This document shows, piece after piece, positions 26,919 to 35,075 of a stretch of DNA of 64,000 nucleotides. Where the stretch lies: contig NZ_LIPG01000002.1 in assembly GCF_001905505.1 (NCBI RefSeq), positions 992,001-1,056,000 of the forward strand, written 5' to 3'. The stretch comes from Streptomyces sp. CB02058. GTDB taxonomy: Bacteria > Actinomycetota > Actinomycetes > Streptomycetales > Streptomycetaceae. The translations under genes were made by a program, and so were the position numbers. Every line of letters begins with the position of its first letter. Positions within the stretch are counted from its first letter, which is position 1. The notes beneath the pieces are model-generated. The model saw only the letters and a program-made list of their open reading frames with translations, did not search any database and was not told the DNA's origin.

Positions 26919-26949
26919 GCCGCGTACGCCACAGAAGAGAGACCCACCC

Positions 26950-29900
26950 ATGTCCTGGCTGTCCAGATTCAGCCTCGCCCAACGGGCCCTGATCGGGCTG
27001 ATCTCGATCGTCGCGCTCGTTTTCGGAGCGATCGCGATCCCGCAGCTCAAGCAGCAGCTCCTGCCCACCATCGAGCTCCCGATGGTGTCGGTGCTGGCCC
27101 CCTACCAGGGTGCGTCCCCCGACGTGGTCGAGAAGCAGGTCGTCGAACCCCTCGAGAACTCCATCAAGGCGGTCGACGGAGTCGAGGGCGTCACCTCGAC
27201 CGCCAGCGAGGGCACCGCCCTCATCATGGCGACCTTCGATTTCGGTGACGAGGGCACCAAGCAGCTCGTCGCCGACATCCAGCAGGCCGTGAACCGCGCC
27301 CGCGTGCAGCTGCCGGACGACGTGGACCCGCAGGTCATCGCCGGATCGACGGACGACATCCCGACCGTCGTCCTCGCCGTCACCTCCGACAAGGACCAGC
27401 AGGCGCTCGCCGACCAGCTGGACCGCACGGTCGTCCCGGCGCTCGAGGACATCGACGGCGTGGGACAGGTCACGGTCGACGGCGTCCAGGACCTCCAGGT
27501 CGCCGTCGTCCCGGACGACAAGAAGCTCGCCGCCGCCGGTCTGAACGCCGCCTCGCTCGCCCAGGGCCTCCAGGCCGGGGGCGCCACCGTCCCGGCCGGC
27601 TCCTTCTCCGAGTCGGGCAAGAGCCGCACCATCCAGGTGGGCGGCGCCTTCACCTCGCTCGAGCAGATCGAGGACCTCAAGGTCTCCGCGCAGAACCCGG
27701 CGACGGGCAAGGCCGGAAAGCCGGTCCGCGTCGGTGACGTCGCCACGGTGACGCAGGAGCCCGCCGCCGCGACCTCCATCACGCGTACGAACGGCAAGCC
27801 GAGCCTCGCCGTCATGGCCACGATGGACCAGGACGGCAGCGCCGTCGCGATCTCGGACGCCGTCCAGGACATCCTCCCGGACCTGCGCAAGGACCTCGGC
27901 GCCGGCGCCGAGCTGACCGTCGTCTCCGACCAGGGACCCGCCGTCTCCAAGTCGATCTCCGGTCTGACCACCGAGGGCGCGCTCGGCCTGATCTTCGCGG
28001 TCGTCGTGATCCTGGTCTTCCTCGCGTCCATCCGCTCGACGCTGGTGACCGCGGTCTCGATCCCGCTCTCCGTGGTCCTCGCGCTGATCGTGCTCTGGAC
28101 CCGGGACCTGTCGCTCAACATGCTCACGCTCGGGGCCCTGACCATCGCCATCGGCCGGGTGGTCGACGACTCGATCGTGGTCCTGGAGAACATCAAGCGG
28201 CACCTCGGCTACGGCGAGGAGCGCCACTCGGCGATCACCACCGCGGTCAAGGAGGTGGCGGGCGCGGTCACCTCGTCCACGCTCACCACCGTCGCGGTCT
28301 TCCTGCCCATCGGCCTCGTCGGAGGCATGGTCGGCCAGCTCTTCGGCTCGTTCTCCCTCACCGTCACGGCGGCGCTGCTGGCCTCGCTGCTGGTCTCGCT
28401 GACCGTGGTCCCGGTCCTGTCGTACTGGTTCCTGCGGGCCCCCAAGGGCACCGACGTCGACCCCGACGAGGCGCGCCGCAAGGCCGAGGAGAAGGAAGCC
28501 GCCAGCCGGCTCCAGCGGATCTACGTCCCGGTGCTGCGCTTCGCGACCCGGCGCCGCATCACCAGCATCGTCATCGCCTTCGTGGTCCTGTTCGGCACCT
28601 TCGGCATGGCACCCCTGCTCAAGACGAACTTCTTCGACCAGGGCGAGCAGGAGGTCCTCTCCGTCAAGCAGGAGCTGACCCCCGGCACGAGCCTGGAGGC
28701 GGCCGACGAGGCGGCGCAGAAGGTCGAGAAGGTCCTCGCCGCCGACAAGGGCGTGGAGGACTACCAGGTCACCGTCGGCTCCTCCGGCTTCATGGCGGCC
28801 TTCGGCGGCGGTACGGGCGCCAACCAGGCGTCCTACCAGATCACCCTCAAGGACTCGGCGGACTTCGACGCCACCCAGGACCGGATCGACGAGGCCCTTG
28901 GCAAGCTCGACGGTATCGGCGACACCACGATCGCCGCGGGCGACGGCTTCGGCAGCCAGGACCTGAGCGTCGTGGTCAAGGCCGCCGACTCCGACGTCCT
29001 GAAGAAGGCGTCCGAGGCGGTGCGCACCGAGGTCGCGAAGCTGGACGACGTCACCGATGTCCAGAGCGACCTGGCCCAGAGCGTCCCGCGCATCTCGGTC
29101 AAGGCCAACGACAAGGCGGCCGACGCCGGCTTCAGCGAGGCCACGCTCGGCGCGGCGGTCGCGGGCGCGGTGCGCGGCACCCCGTCCGGCAAGGCGATCA
29201 TGGACGACACCGAGCGTGACGTCCTGGTGAAGTCGGCCGAACCGGCCACCACGATGGCCGAGCTGAAGGCCCTGCGGCTCGGCCCGGTCACGCTCGGCCA
29301 GATCGCCGATGTGAAGCTGGTCCCCGGCCCGGTCTCGATGACCCGGATCGACGGTCAGCGCGCGGCGACGATCACCGCCAAGCCGACCGGTGACAACACC
29401 GGCGCGGTCAGCACCTCGCTCCAGACGAAGATCGACGCCCTGGACCTCCCGGAGGGCGCCACGGCGACCATCGGCGGTGTCACCCAGGACCAGGACGACG
29501 CCTTCATGAAGCTGGGCCTGGCCATGCTGGCGGCCATCGCCATCGTCTTCATGCTGCTGGTGGCCACCTTCCGGTCGCTCATCCAGCCGCTGATCCTGCT
29601 GGTCTCCATCCCCTTCGCGGCGACCGGTGCCATCGGGCTCCTGGTCATCACGGGCACCCCGATGGGCGTCCCGGCGATGATCGGCATGCTGATGCTGATC
29701 GGCATCGTGGTGACGAACGCGATCGTGCTCATCGACCTGATCAACCAGTACAGGTCGCAGGGCATGGGCGTCGTCGAAGCGGTCGTCGAGGGCGGTCGCC
29801 ACCGTCTGCGGCCGATCCTCATGACGGCACTGGCGACGATCTTCGCGCTGCTCCCGATGGCCCTCGGGGTCACGGGCGAAGGCGGCTTCATCTCGCAGCC

Positions 29901-30105
29901 GCTGGCGGTCGTGGTGATCGGCGGTCTGATCACCTCCACGCTGCTGACCCTGCTCCTGGTGCCGACGCTCTACGCGATGGTCGAGCTCCGCAAGGAGCGC
30001 CGCGCGAAGAAGAAGGCGGCCAAGCGCGAGGCGAAGTCCGGCGAGGCGTCCTCCGGCACGGAGGCCGCAGCCACCTCCGAGGAGCCGGAGCCCGCGAAGG
30101 CCTGA
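26950..30105 (+). CDS. RND-family efflux transporter permease (AcrB/HAE1-like)
   Basis: A 1051-aa proton-driven exporter with the duplicated RND architecture. TM1 lies near residues 12-30, then a large periplasmic-type loop (porter subdomains), TM2-6 at about 340-500, a second large loop, and TM8-12 at about 865-1030. Visible pieces are LPTIELPMVSVLAPYQGASP, IGRVVDDSIVVLENI (the TM4 Asp pair) and GIVVTNAIVLIDLINQYR. The C-terminus is Lys/Ala/Glu-rich. No adaptor or outer-membrane partner gene is nearby, as expected for a monoderm. Substrate unknown. It has its own terminator. Confidence 0.92.
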   Translation: MSWLSRFSLAQRALIGLISIVALVFGAIAIPQLKQQLLPTIELPMVSVLAPYQGASPDVVEKQVVEPLENSIKAVDGVEGVTSTASEGTALIMATFDFGDEGTKQLVADIQQAVNRARVQLPDDVDPQVIAGSTDDIPTVVLAVTSDKDQQALADQLDRTVVPALEDIDGVGQVTVDGVQDLQVAVVPDDKKLAAAGLNAASLAQGLQAGGATVPAGSFSESGKSRTIQVGGAFTSLEQIEDLKVSAQNPATGKAGKPVRVGDVATVTQEPAAATSITRTNGKPSLAVMATMDQDGSAVAISDAVQDILPDLRKDLGAGAELTVVSDQGPAVSKSISGLTTEGALGLIFAVVVILVFLASIRSTLVTAVSIPLSVVLALIVLWTRDLSLNMLTLGALTIAIGRVVDDSIVVLENIKRHLGYGEERHSAITTAVKEVAGAVTSSTLTTVAVFLPIGLVGGMVGQLFGSFSLTVTAALLASLLVSLTVVPVLSYWFLRAPKGTDVDPDEARRKAEEKEAASRLQRIYVPVLRFATRRRITSIVIAFVVLFGTFGMAPLLKTNFFDQGEQEVLSVKQELTPGTSLEAADEAAQKVEKVLAADKGVEDYQVTVGSSGFMAAFGGGTGANQASYQITLKDSADFDATQDRIDEALGKLDGIGDTTIAAGDGFGSQDLSVVVKAADSDVLKKASEAVRTEVAKLDDVTDVQSDLAQSVPRISVKANDKAADAGFSEATLGAAVAGAVRGTPSGKAIMDDTERDVLVKSAEPATTMAELKALRLGPVTLGQIADVKLVPGPVSMTRIDGQRAATITAKPTGDNTGAVSTSLQTKIDALDLPEGATATIGGVTQDQDDAFMKLGLAMLAAIAIVFMLLVATFRSLIQPLILLVSIPFAATGAIGLLVITGTPMGVPAMIGMLMLIGIVVTNAIVLIDLINQYRSQGMGVVEAVVEGGRHRLRPILMTALATIFALLPMALGVTGEGGFISQPLAVVVIGGLITSTLLTLLLVPTLYAMVELRKERRAKKKAAKREAKSGEASSGTEAAATSEEPEPAKA

Positions 30106-30121
30106 CAACAGGTCCCGCAGA

Positions 30122-30157
30122 AAGGCCCCCGACGCCGTTCATGGCGTCGGGGGCCTT
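30122..30157 (+). terminator. RND transporter terminator
   Basis: A 15-bp perfect stem (30122-30136 with 30143-30157), loop GTTCAT, 16 bp after the stop codon. Short T run at the end of the right arm. Confidence 0.88.
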
Positions 30158-30249
30158 GTGCGTGGACGACGTGTACGAGAAGCGGGGGCTTCCCCGCGCG
30201 TAGGCGGAGGGCGGGGCTCCGGCCGCCGGAGCTCAGCCCCCGTCACCGC

Positions 30250-31428
30250 CTACGGCAGCGCCAGCATCCGCTCCAGGGCGAGCTTCGCGTACTTCTCCGT
30301 CTCGGGGTCGACCTGGATCCGGTTGACCAGATTCCCCTCGGCCAGCGACTCCAGCGTCCACACCAGGTGGGGGAGGTCGATCCGGTTCATCGTCGAGCAG
30401 AAGCAGACCGTCTTGTCGAGGAAGACGATCTCCTTGTCCTCCGCTGCGAAACGGTTCGCCAGCCGGCGGACCAGGTTCAGCTCCGTACCGATCGCCCACT
30501 TCGAGCCGGCCGGGGCCGCCTCCAGGGCCTTGATGATGTACTCCGTCGAGCCCACGTAGTCCGCGGCGGCCACGACCTCGTGCTTGCACTCCGGGTGCAC
30601 CAGCACGTTGACGCCCGGAATCCGCTCCCGCACGTCGTTGACGGACTCCACCGAGAAGCGCCCGTGCACCGAGCAGTGCCCGCGCCACAGGATCATCTTC
30701 GCGTCGCGCAGCTCCTGCGCGGTCAGGCCGCCGTTCGGCTTGTGGGGGTTGTAGAGGACGCAGTCCTCCAGCGTCATCCCCATGTCCCGCACGGCCGTGT
30801 TCCGGCCGAGGTGCTGGTCCGGCAGGAAGAGGACCTTCTCGCCCTGCTCGAAGGCCCACTCCAGCGCCCGCTTCGCGTTGGACGAGGTGCAGATCGTGCC
30901 GCCGTGCCTGCCGGTGAACGCCTTGATGTCGGCCGAGGAGTTCATGTACGAGACCGGCACCACCTGCTCGGCGACCCCGGCCTCCGTCAGCACGTCCCAG
31001 CACTCGGCGACCTGTTCGGCCGTGGCCATGTCGGCCATCGAGCAGCCCGCGGCCAGGTCCGGCAGGACGACCTTCTGGTCGTCGCCGGTCAGGATGTCCG
31101 CGGACTCCGCCATGAAGTGCACGCCGCAGAAGACGATGTACTCCGCCTCGGGCCGTGCCGCCGCGTCCCGGGCGAGCTTGAAGGAGTCGCCGGTGACGTC
31201 CGCGAACTGGATGACCTCGTCGCGCTGGTAGTGGTGGCCGAGCACGAAGACCTTGTCCCCGAGCTTCTCCTTCGCGGCGCGGGCCCGCGCGACCAGGTCC
31301 GGGTCGGACGGGGAGGGGAGGTCGCCGGGGCATTCGACCCCGCGCTCGCTCCGCGGGTCGGCCTCGCGGCCGAGCAGCAGAAGGGCGAGGGGGGTCGGCT
31401 GGACATCCAGGGGCTGGGCGGTGGTCAC
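30250..31428 (-). CDS. nadA: Quinolinate synthase NadA
   Basis: A 392-aa [4Fe-4S] enzyme that condenses iminoaspartate with dihydroxyacetone phosphate to give quinolinate for NAD synthesis. Motifs include FVLGHHYQRDEVIQFAD, the cluster cysteines in IVFCGVHFMAES, HPECKHEV and KTVCFCSTMNRI, and LGRNTAVRDMGM. GTG 31428 (VTTAQPLDV) is preferred over GTG 31437, which has no room for a ribosome site. No nadB or nadC is adjacent in the window. An AT-rich promoter with an inverted repeat lies just upstream. Confidence 0.95.
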   Translation of the reverse strand: MTTAQPLDVQPTPLALLLLGREADPRSERGVECPGDLPSPSDPDLVARARAAKEKLGDKVFVLGHHYQRDEVIQFADVTGDSFKLARDAAARPEAEYIVFCGVHFMAESADILTGDDQKVVLPDLAAGCSMADMATAEQVAECWDVLTEAGVAEQVVPVSYMNSSADIKAFTGRHGGTICTSSNAKRALEWAFEQGEKVLFLPDQHLGRNTAVRDMGMTLEDCVLYNPHKPNGGLTAQELRDAKMILWRGHCSVHGRFSVESVNDVRERIPGVNVLVHPECKHEVVAAADYVGSTEYIIKALEAAPAGSKWAIGTELNLVRRLANRFAAEDKEIVFLDKTVCFCSTMNRIDLPHLVWTLESLAEGNLVNRIQVDPETEKYAKLALERMLALP

Positions 31429-31450
31429 GACACGCACCCTTTCTTTTCTG

Positions 31451-31465
31451 CGAAAAGCCTTTTCG
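31451..31465. promoter_or_regulatory. Inverted repeat CGAAAA-N3-TTTTCG in the nadA leader
   Basis: A perfect 6-bp repeat with a 3-bp spacer lies 23-37 bp before the nadA start. A TATGAT -10-like hexamer sits at 31488-31483 on the minus strand, which would put the repeat just downstream of the transcription start, a good repressor position. The region is strikingly AT-rich for this genome. Confidence 0.5.
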
Positions 31466-31658
31466 TCTAATTGACGCTATCTATCATAACCGCTTCATGT
31501 CAGCTTGACGATGCCGATAGCGTCGATGTGACGCATCCCCCGACGGGGGCAGTGTGCGAGCATGAACGGGAACAGACACGCGCCTGGCCCGGAATGAATC
31601 CGCGGCCCCGATGGTTGGACCGTCGGCAAGCAGTCCGTACAACCCGGGAGAGAAGCAG

Positions 31659-32015
31659 ATGTCCGTATCGGACGAGACCACCACCGTGAGCGACGGCATC
31701 CTCCTGTCCGACGCCGCCGCAGCCAAGGTCAAGGCCCTGCTGGAGCAGGAGGGCCGGGACGACCTCGCGCTGCGCGTCGCCGTTCAGCCCGGAGGCTGCT
31801 CGGGCCTGCGTTACCAGCTCTTCTTCGACGAGCGCTCGCTCGACGGGGACGTCGTGAAGGACTTCGACGGCGTCAAGGTCGTCACCGACCGGATGAGCGC
31901 TCCGTACCTGGGCGGCGCCTCCGTCGACTTCGTGGACACCATCGAGAAGCAGGGCTTCACGATCGACAACCCGAACGCCACGGGCTCCTGCGCCTGCGGT
32001 GACTCCTTCAGCTGA
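31659..32015 (+). CDS. erpA: Iron-sulfur cluster insertion protein, HesB/IscA/ErpA family
   Basis: A 118-aa A-type carrier that hands Fe-S clusters to client enzymes. The three cluster-binding cysteines are C47 (GGCSGLRYQ) and C111/C113 (GSCACGDSFS), the canonical Cx(63)CxC spacing. GGGAGAGAAG precedes the ATG. It is divergent from nadA, whose product is an Fe-S enzyme, with the AT-rich intergenic DNA shared. Clients probably include QcrA, NadA and LipA, an inference. Confidence 0.94.
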   Translation: MSVSDETTTVSDGILLSDAAAAKVKALLEQEGRDDLALRVAVQPGGCSGLRYQLFFDERSLDGDVVKDFDGVKVVTDRMSAPYLGGASVDFVDTIEKQGFTIDNPNATGSCACGDSFS

Positions 32016-32029
32016 GCCCCCGCCGTACA

Positions 32030-32076
32030 CGACAGCGGCGGCGTTCCCGGTCTTCCGGGAACGCCGCCGCTTGTCG
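32030..32076. terminator. Bidirectional terminator between erpA and the 482-aa membrane protein gene
   Basis: A 17-bp stem (32034-32050 with 32055-32071, loop TCTT) is extended by four pairs after one bulged T. It lies 15 bp after the erpA stop and before the end of the convergent gene. Confidence 0.85.
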
Positions 32077-32156
32077 TATGCGCCACAGTCTCTCCGTCCG
32101 CGTGCACGGCTCGCGGGCCGGCCGGGACGGCTCCGTACGCGCGGACCGTGCGGCCC

Positions 32157-33605
32157 TCAGGCGCGCGGCACCGTCCGGCCCGTCCCCGCGTCGACCACCG
32201 TCCGGCCGTCCAGCGGCGCGTCGAGCGTCACCGTCCGGGTCAGTTCCTCGGCGACCAGGATGCAGGGCTTCCCGGGATCCTTCCGGGACTCGTCGACCGT
32301 GACCCGGACCGACGTGCCGTTCTCCGTCGCACGGGCCTCGTAGGTGCTGCACACACCGCCCCAGAACGTCACCTCCAGCGTCCGGCCGTCCACGCTGTAC
32401 GAGATGACCGGGGCGCCCGAGGCGTCCGGGTCCTTCGTGGGCTCCGGAGCGGGACGGGTGCCCTCCGGCGCGAGGTGCTCCGGATCCACCGCGACCCGCG
32501 TGACCGTGGTCGCGGGACCGCCCCCTTCGGGCCGTACGGAGAAGAGCCACGAGGGGACGAGGATCCGCTCCCCGTCCGAGTACCGGGCGGCGAGCCCGAA
32601 CTCGGCCTTCTCCACCGTCATGGTGGTGGACGCCGGGCTGCCACTCCGCGTACCGCAGCCGGCCTCCGGCGAGGCCGGACCGTCCTTCTCCAGGGGCACC
32701 GGGGTCGCGCAGCCGCCGATGCCCGTCCTCTCGGCCCGTGAGCTCTCCTCGTTCAGCTGCTTCAGCGCGTCCTGTGCGGCCAGCACCGGATAGCGCTCGC
32801 CCTTCTCCAGCGCCTTCAGCTGTCCGCTGCCGCCGACGATCTCGCCGTCGGCGCCCACCTGGATCCCGGTCGACCAGCCGTACGTCGGCAGCCCGCCCAC
32901 GACGGGGTCGGCGTTCACCACCCGCACCGAGCCCATCAGCTGGCGCGCGTCGAGTGCCGCGTCGTCCTGCCCCACCGCCTTGAGCACCGGAACCGCCGCG
33001 GCCTTCGCGGCCTTCTCGTCCACGGGGGACCCGCTGGGCGCAGGGCCCTGCTTCCGGCAGGTCTCGGGGGACTCGCAGGCGTCCGGGCCGCCGGCGGCGT
33101 AGCGCGCGAAGGTCCAGGTCCCAGGCGCCTGCTTGTTCACCCGCAGGAACGGGCCCGAGCCGTCCCCGTCGCTGCCCACCTTCCAGGCGGTGCCCTCCGC
33201 GCGCGGGGTGCCCTCCACGCCCAGCGCGACCGCCAGCCGCGCCACCTCGGCGGCGGTCACCGCGCCCTCCGCCCGGTGGACGGCAGCCGTTCCGGGGCCC
33301 TCCGGCAGCTTGCCGTCGGCGAGGTAGACGACGCCGCCGCCGTGCGGGTCGGGCTCGCCGGGTGCGATGCCCTGCGAGGGCGCCGAGGGGCCGCCGTCCG
33401 CCGCGGCGTCCAGCGACAGCGGAGGCGGCGAGCCGGCACCCGGGTCGGGCAGGAGCCCCGGGGCCGCCTCGCCCGACGCCGTCGAGGCCCAGTACGCCGC
33501 CCCGCCCCCGGCCAGCAGCACGGCTGCGGCCACCGAGGCCACGGCGATGCGTGTACGCCGCCGCCTGGGGCCGGTCACGTCGTTCTCGGGTCGGTCGGTG
33601 CTCAC
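32157..33605 (-). CDS. Membrane-anchored exported protein, unknown function
   Basis: A 482-aa protein. A basic N-terminus (PRRRRTRIA) leads into a single transmembrane/signal-anchor helix at about residues 19-43. A Pro/Gly/Ala-rich stretch follows, then a folded outside domain of about 390 residues with paired cysteines (ACESPETC, GGCATP ... EAGCGTR, GGVCSTYEAR ... PCILVAEE), suggesting disulfides. GAAGGAG lies before GTG 33605. I do not recognise a catalytic domain. It occupies the place of M. tuberculosis Rv2203, also a membrane protein, near erpA and adoK. Confidence 0.85.
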   Translation of the reverse strand: MSTDRPENDVTGPRRRRTRIAVASVAAAVLLAGGGAAYWASTASGEAAPGLLPDPGAGSPPPLSLDAAADGGPSAPSQGIAPGEPDPHGGGVVYLADGKLPEGPGTAAVHRAEGAVTAAEVARLAVALGVEGTPRAEGTAWKVGSDGDGSGPFLRVNKQAPGTWTFARYAAGGPDACESPETCRKQGPAPSGSPVDEKAAKAAAVPVLKAVGQDDAALDARQLMGSVRVVNADPVVGGLPTYGWSTGIQVGADGEIVGGSGQLKALEKGERYPVLAAQDALKQLNEESSRAERTGIGGCATPVPLEKDGPASPEAGCGTRSGSPASTTMTVEKAEFGLAARYSDGERILVPSWLFSVRPEGGGPATTVTRVAVDPEHLAPEGTRPAPEPTKDPDASGAPVISYSVDGRTLEVTFWGGVCSTYEARATENGTSVRVTVDESRKDPGKPCILVAEELTRTVTLDAPLDGRTVVDAGTGRTVPRA

Positions 33606-33726
33606 CGGATCGCTCCTTCGGCTGGCTGGCCGTCACTGCCGCATCGTCCGTCCCCGGGTGGGGACACCGTTGGGACGGGGCAGGGGAGCGCGCGGTTCCC
33701 GCGGGTGCGCGGGGGAGCCGCCCGGC

Positions 33727-33924
33727 TCAGTCCCCGTAGTCGGACATGGCGTCGACCAGCCGGGCGGAGGAGGGCGGCACGGTGACCCCGTGGATACGGG
33801 AGGGCTCCACCGGCTTCGCGGCGGCCTTCGCGGGTACGACCCAGTGCGGCGCCATCCGCGCGCAGTCCCCGCGCAGCTCGGCCAGGCTCATCTCGGACTC
33901 ACGCGGAACGATGGTGTTCGACAT
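33727..33924 (-). CDS. Small conserved hypothetical protein
   Basis: A 65-aa protein, MSNTIVPRESEMSLAELRG start, with Cys-Ala-Arg-Met-Ala-Pro-His-Trp in the middle and an acidic DAMSDYGD end. There is no membrane segment. The Shine-Dalgarno is weak (GCGGAT). Codon use is as in neighbouring genes and it fills an otherwise empty gap. It is divergent from adoK (160 bp between starts, including a relatively AT-rich stretch at 33951-33990 that probably holds the promoters). Function unknown. Confidence 0.65.
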   Translation of the reverse strand: MSNTIVPRESEMSLAELRGDCARMAPHWVVPAKAAAKPVEPSRIHGVTVPPSSARLVDAMSDYGD

Positions 33925-34084
33925 ATCCGCACCGTACGCACGGTGGAGGTCAGGTAGAAAGACCTACTATCGGGTAGTTTTGCCCTTTCGAGTACGGCGG
34001 CGCCACCGGGTAGCGTGAACTGTCACGCCGTCCCGGAGGGCGCGCTCGCGCGTTCCCTCCGCCTTCCGCAGGAGCATCCCCGCC

Positions 34085-35059
34085 GTGCGCATTGCAGTCA
34101 CCGGCTCCATCGCTACCGACCATCTGATGACCTTCCCCGGCCGATTCGCCGACCAGCTGGTCGCGGACCAGCTGCACACGGTCTCCCTCTCCTTCCTCGT
34201 CGACAACCTCGACGTGCGCCGCGGGGGTGTCGCCGCCAACATCGCCTTCGGCATGGGCGTGCTCGGCACGGAGCCGATCCTGGTCGGTGCCGCGGGGGCC
34301 GACTTCGACGACTACCGCGCCTGGCTCGACCGGCACGGCGTCGACACCGGCTCGGTCCGCATCTCCGAGGTCCTGCACACGGCCCGCTTCGTCTGCACGA
34401 CGGACGCCGACCACAACCAGATCGGCTCCTTCTACACGGGCGCGATGAGCGAGGCCCGGCTGATCGAGCTCAAGAGCGTCGCCGACCGCGTGGGCGGCCT
34501 CGACCTCGTCTCGATCGGCGCCGACGACCCCGAGGCGATGCTCCGCCACACGGAGGAGTGCCGCTCGCGGGGCATCCCGTTCGCCGCGGACTTCTCGCAG
34601 CAGATCGCCCGGATGGACGGCGACGAGATCCGGATCCTCCTCGACGGAGCGACGTACCTCTTCTCCAACGAGTACGAGAAGGGGCTCATCGAGTCCAAGA
34701 CCGGCTGGAGCGAGGAGGAGATCCTCTCCCGGGTCGGCCACCGCGTCACCACCCTCGGTGCCCGGGGTGTCCGCATCGAGCGGGCCGGCCAGGACCCGAT
34801 CGAGGTCGGCTGTGCCGAGGAGGAGCGCAAGGCCGACCCCACCGGCGTCGGCGACGCCTTCCGGGCCGGTTTCCTCTCCGGCCTCGCCTGGGGCGTGGAC
34901 CTGGAGCGCGCCGCCCAGGTCGGCTGCATGCTCGCCACCCTGGTCATCGAGACCGTGGGCACCCAGGAGTACACCCTGCGCCGCACCCACTTCATGGACC
35001 GCTTCACCAAGGCCTACGGCGACGAGGCGGCCTCCGAGGTCCGCAAGCACCTGTCCTGA
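34085..35059 (+). CDS. adoK: PfkB-family kinase, probable adenosine kinase (AdoK-like)
   Basis: A 324-aa ribokinase-fold sugar/nucleoside kinase. It begins MRIAVTGSIATDHLMTFPGRF and has VRRGGVAANIAFGMGVLG (substrate side) and the catalytic/anion-hole motif DPTGVGDAFRAGFLSG. Both the sequence and the position near ctaC recall M. tuberculosis AdoK (Rv2202c), a characterised adenosine kinase, so I call adenosine kinase rather than a generic carbohydrate kinase. AGGAG precedes the GTG start. It is convergent with iscS; a strong hairpin for termination lies inside the iscS coding end. Confidence 0.85.
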   Translation: MRIAVTGSIATDHLMTFPGRFADQLVADQLHTVSLSFLVDNLDVRRGGVAANIAFGMGVLGTEPILVGAAGADFDDYRAWLDRHGVDTGSVRISEVLHTARFVCTTDADHNQIGSFYTGAMSEARLIELKSVADRVGGLDLVSIGADDPEAMLRHTEECRSRGIPFAADFSQQIARMDGDEIRILLDGATYLFSNEYEKGLIESKTGWSEEEILSRVGHRVTTLGARGVRIERAGQDPIEVGCAEEERKADPTGVGDAFRAGFLSGLAWGVDLERAAQVGCMLATLVIETVGTQEYTLRRTHFMDRFTKAYGDEAASEVRKHLS

Positions 35060-35075
35060 CGGCGGACGCACGGGC

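Noticed and set aside
26857..30108. A >1,000-codon frame antisense to the RND transporter
   Set aside because: Low-complexity Asp/Arg/Gly-rich translation with no motifs; the sense strand encodes a complete RND protein.
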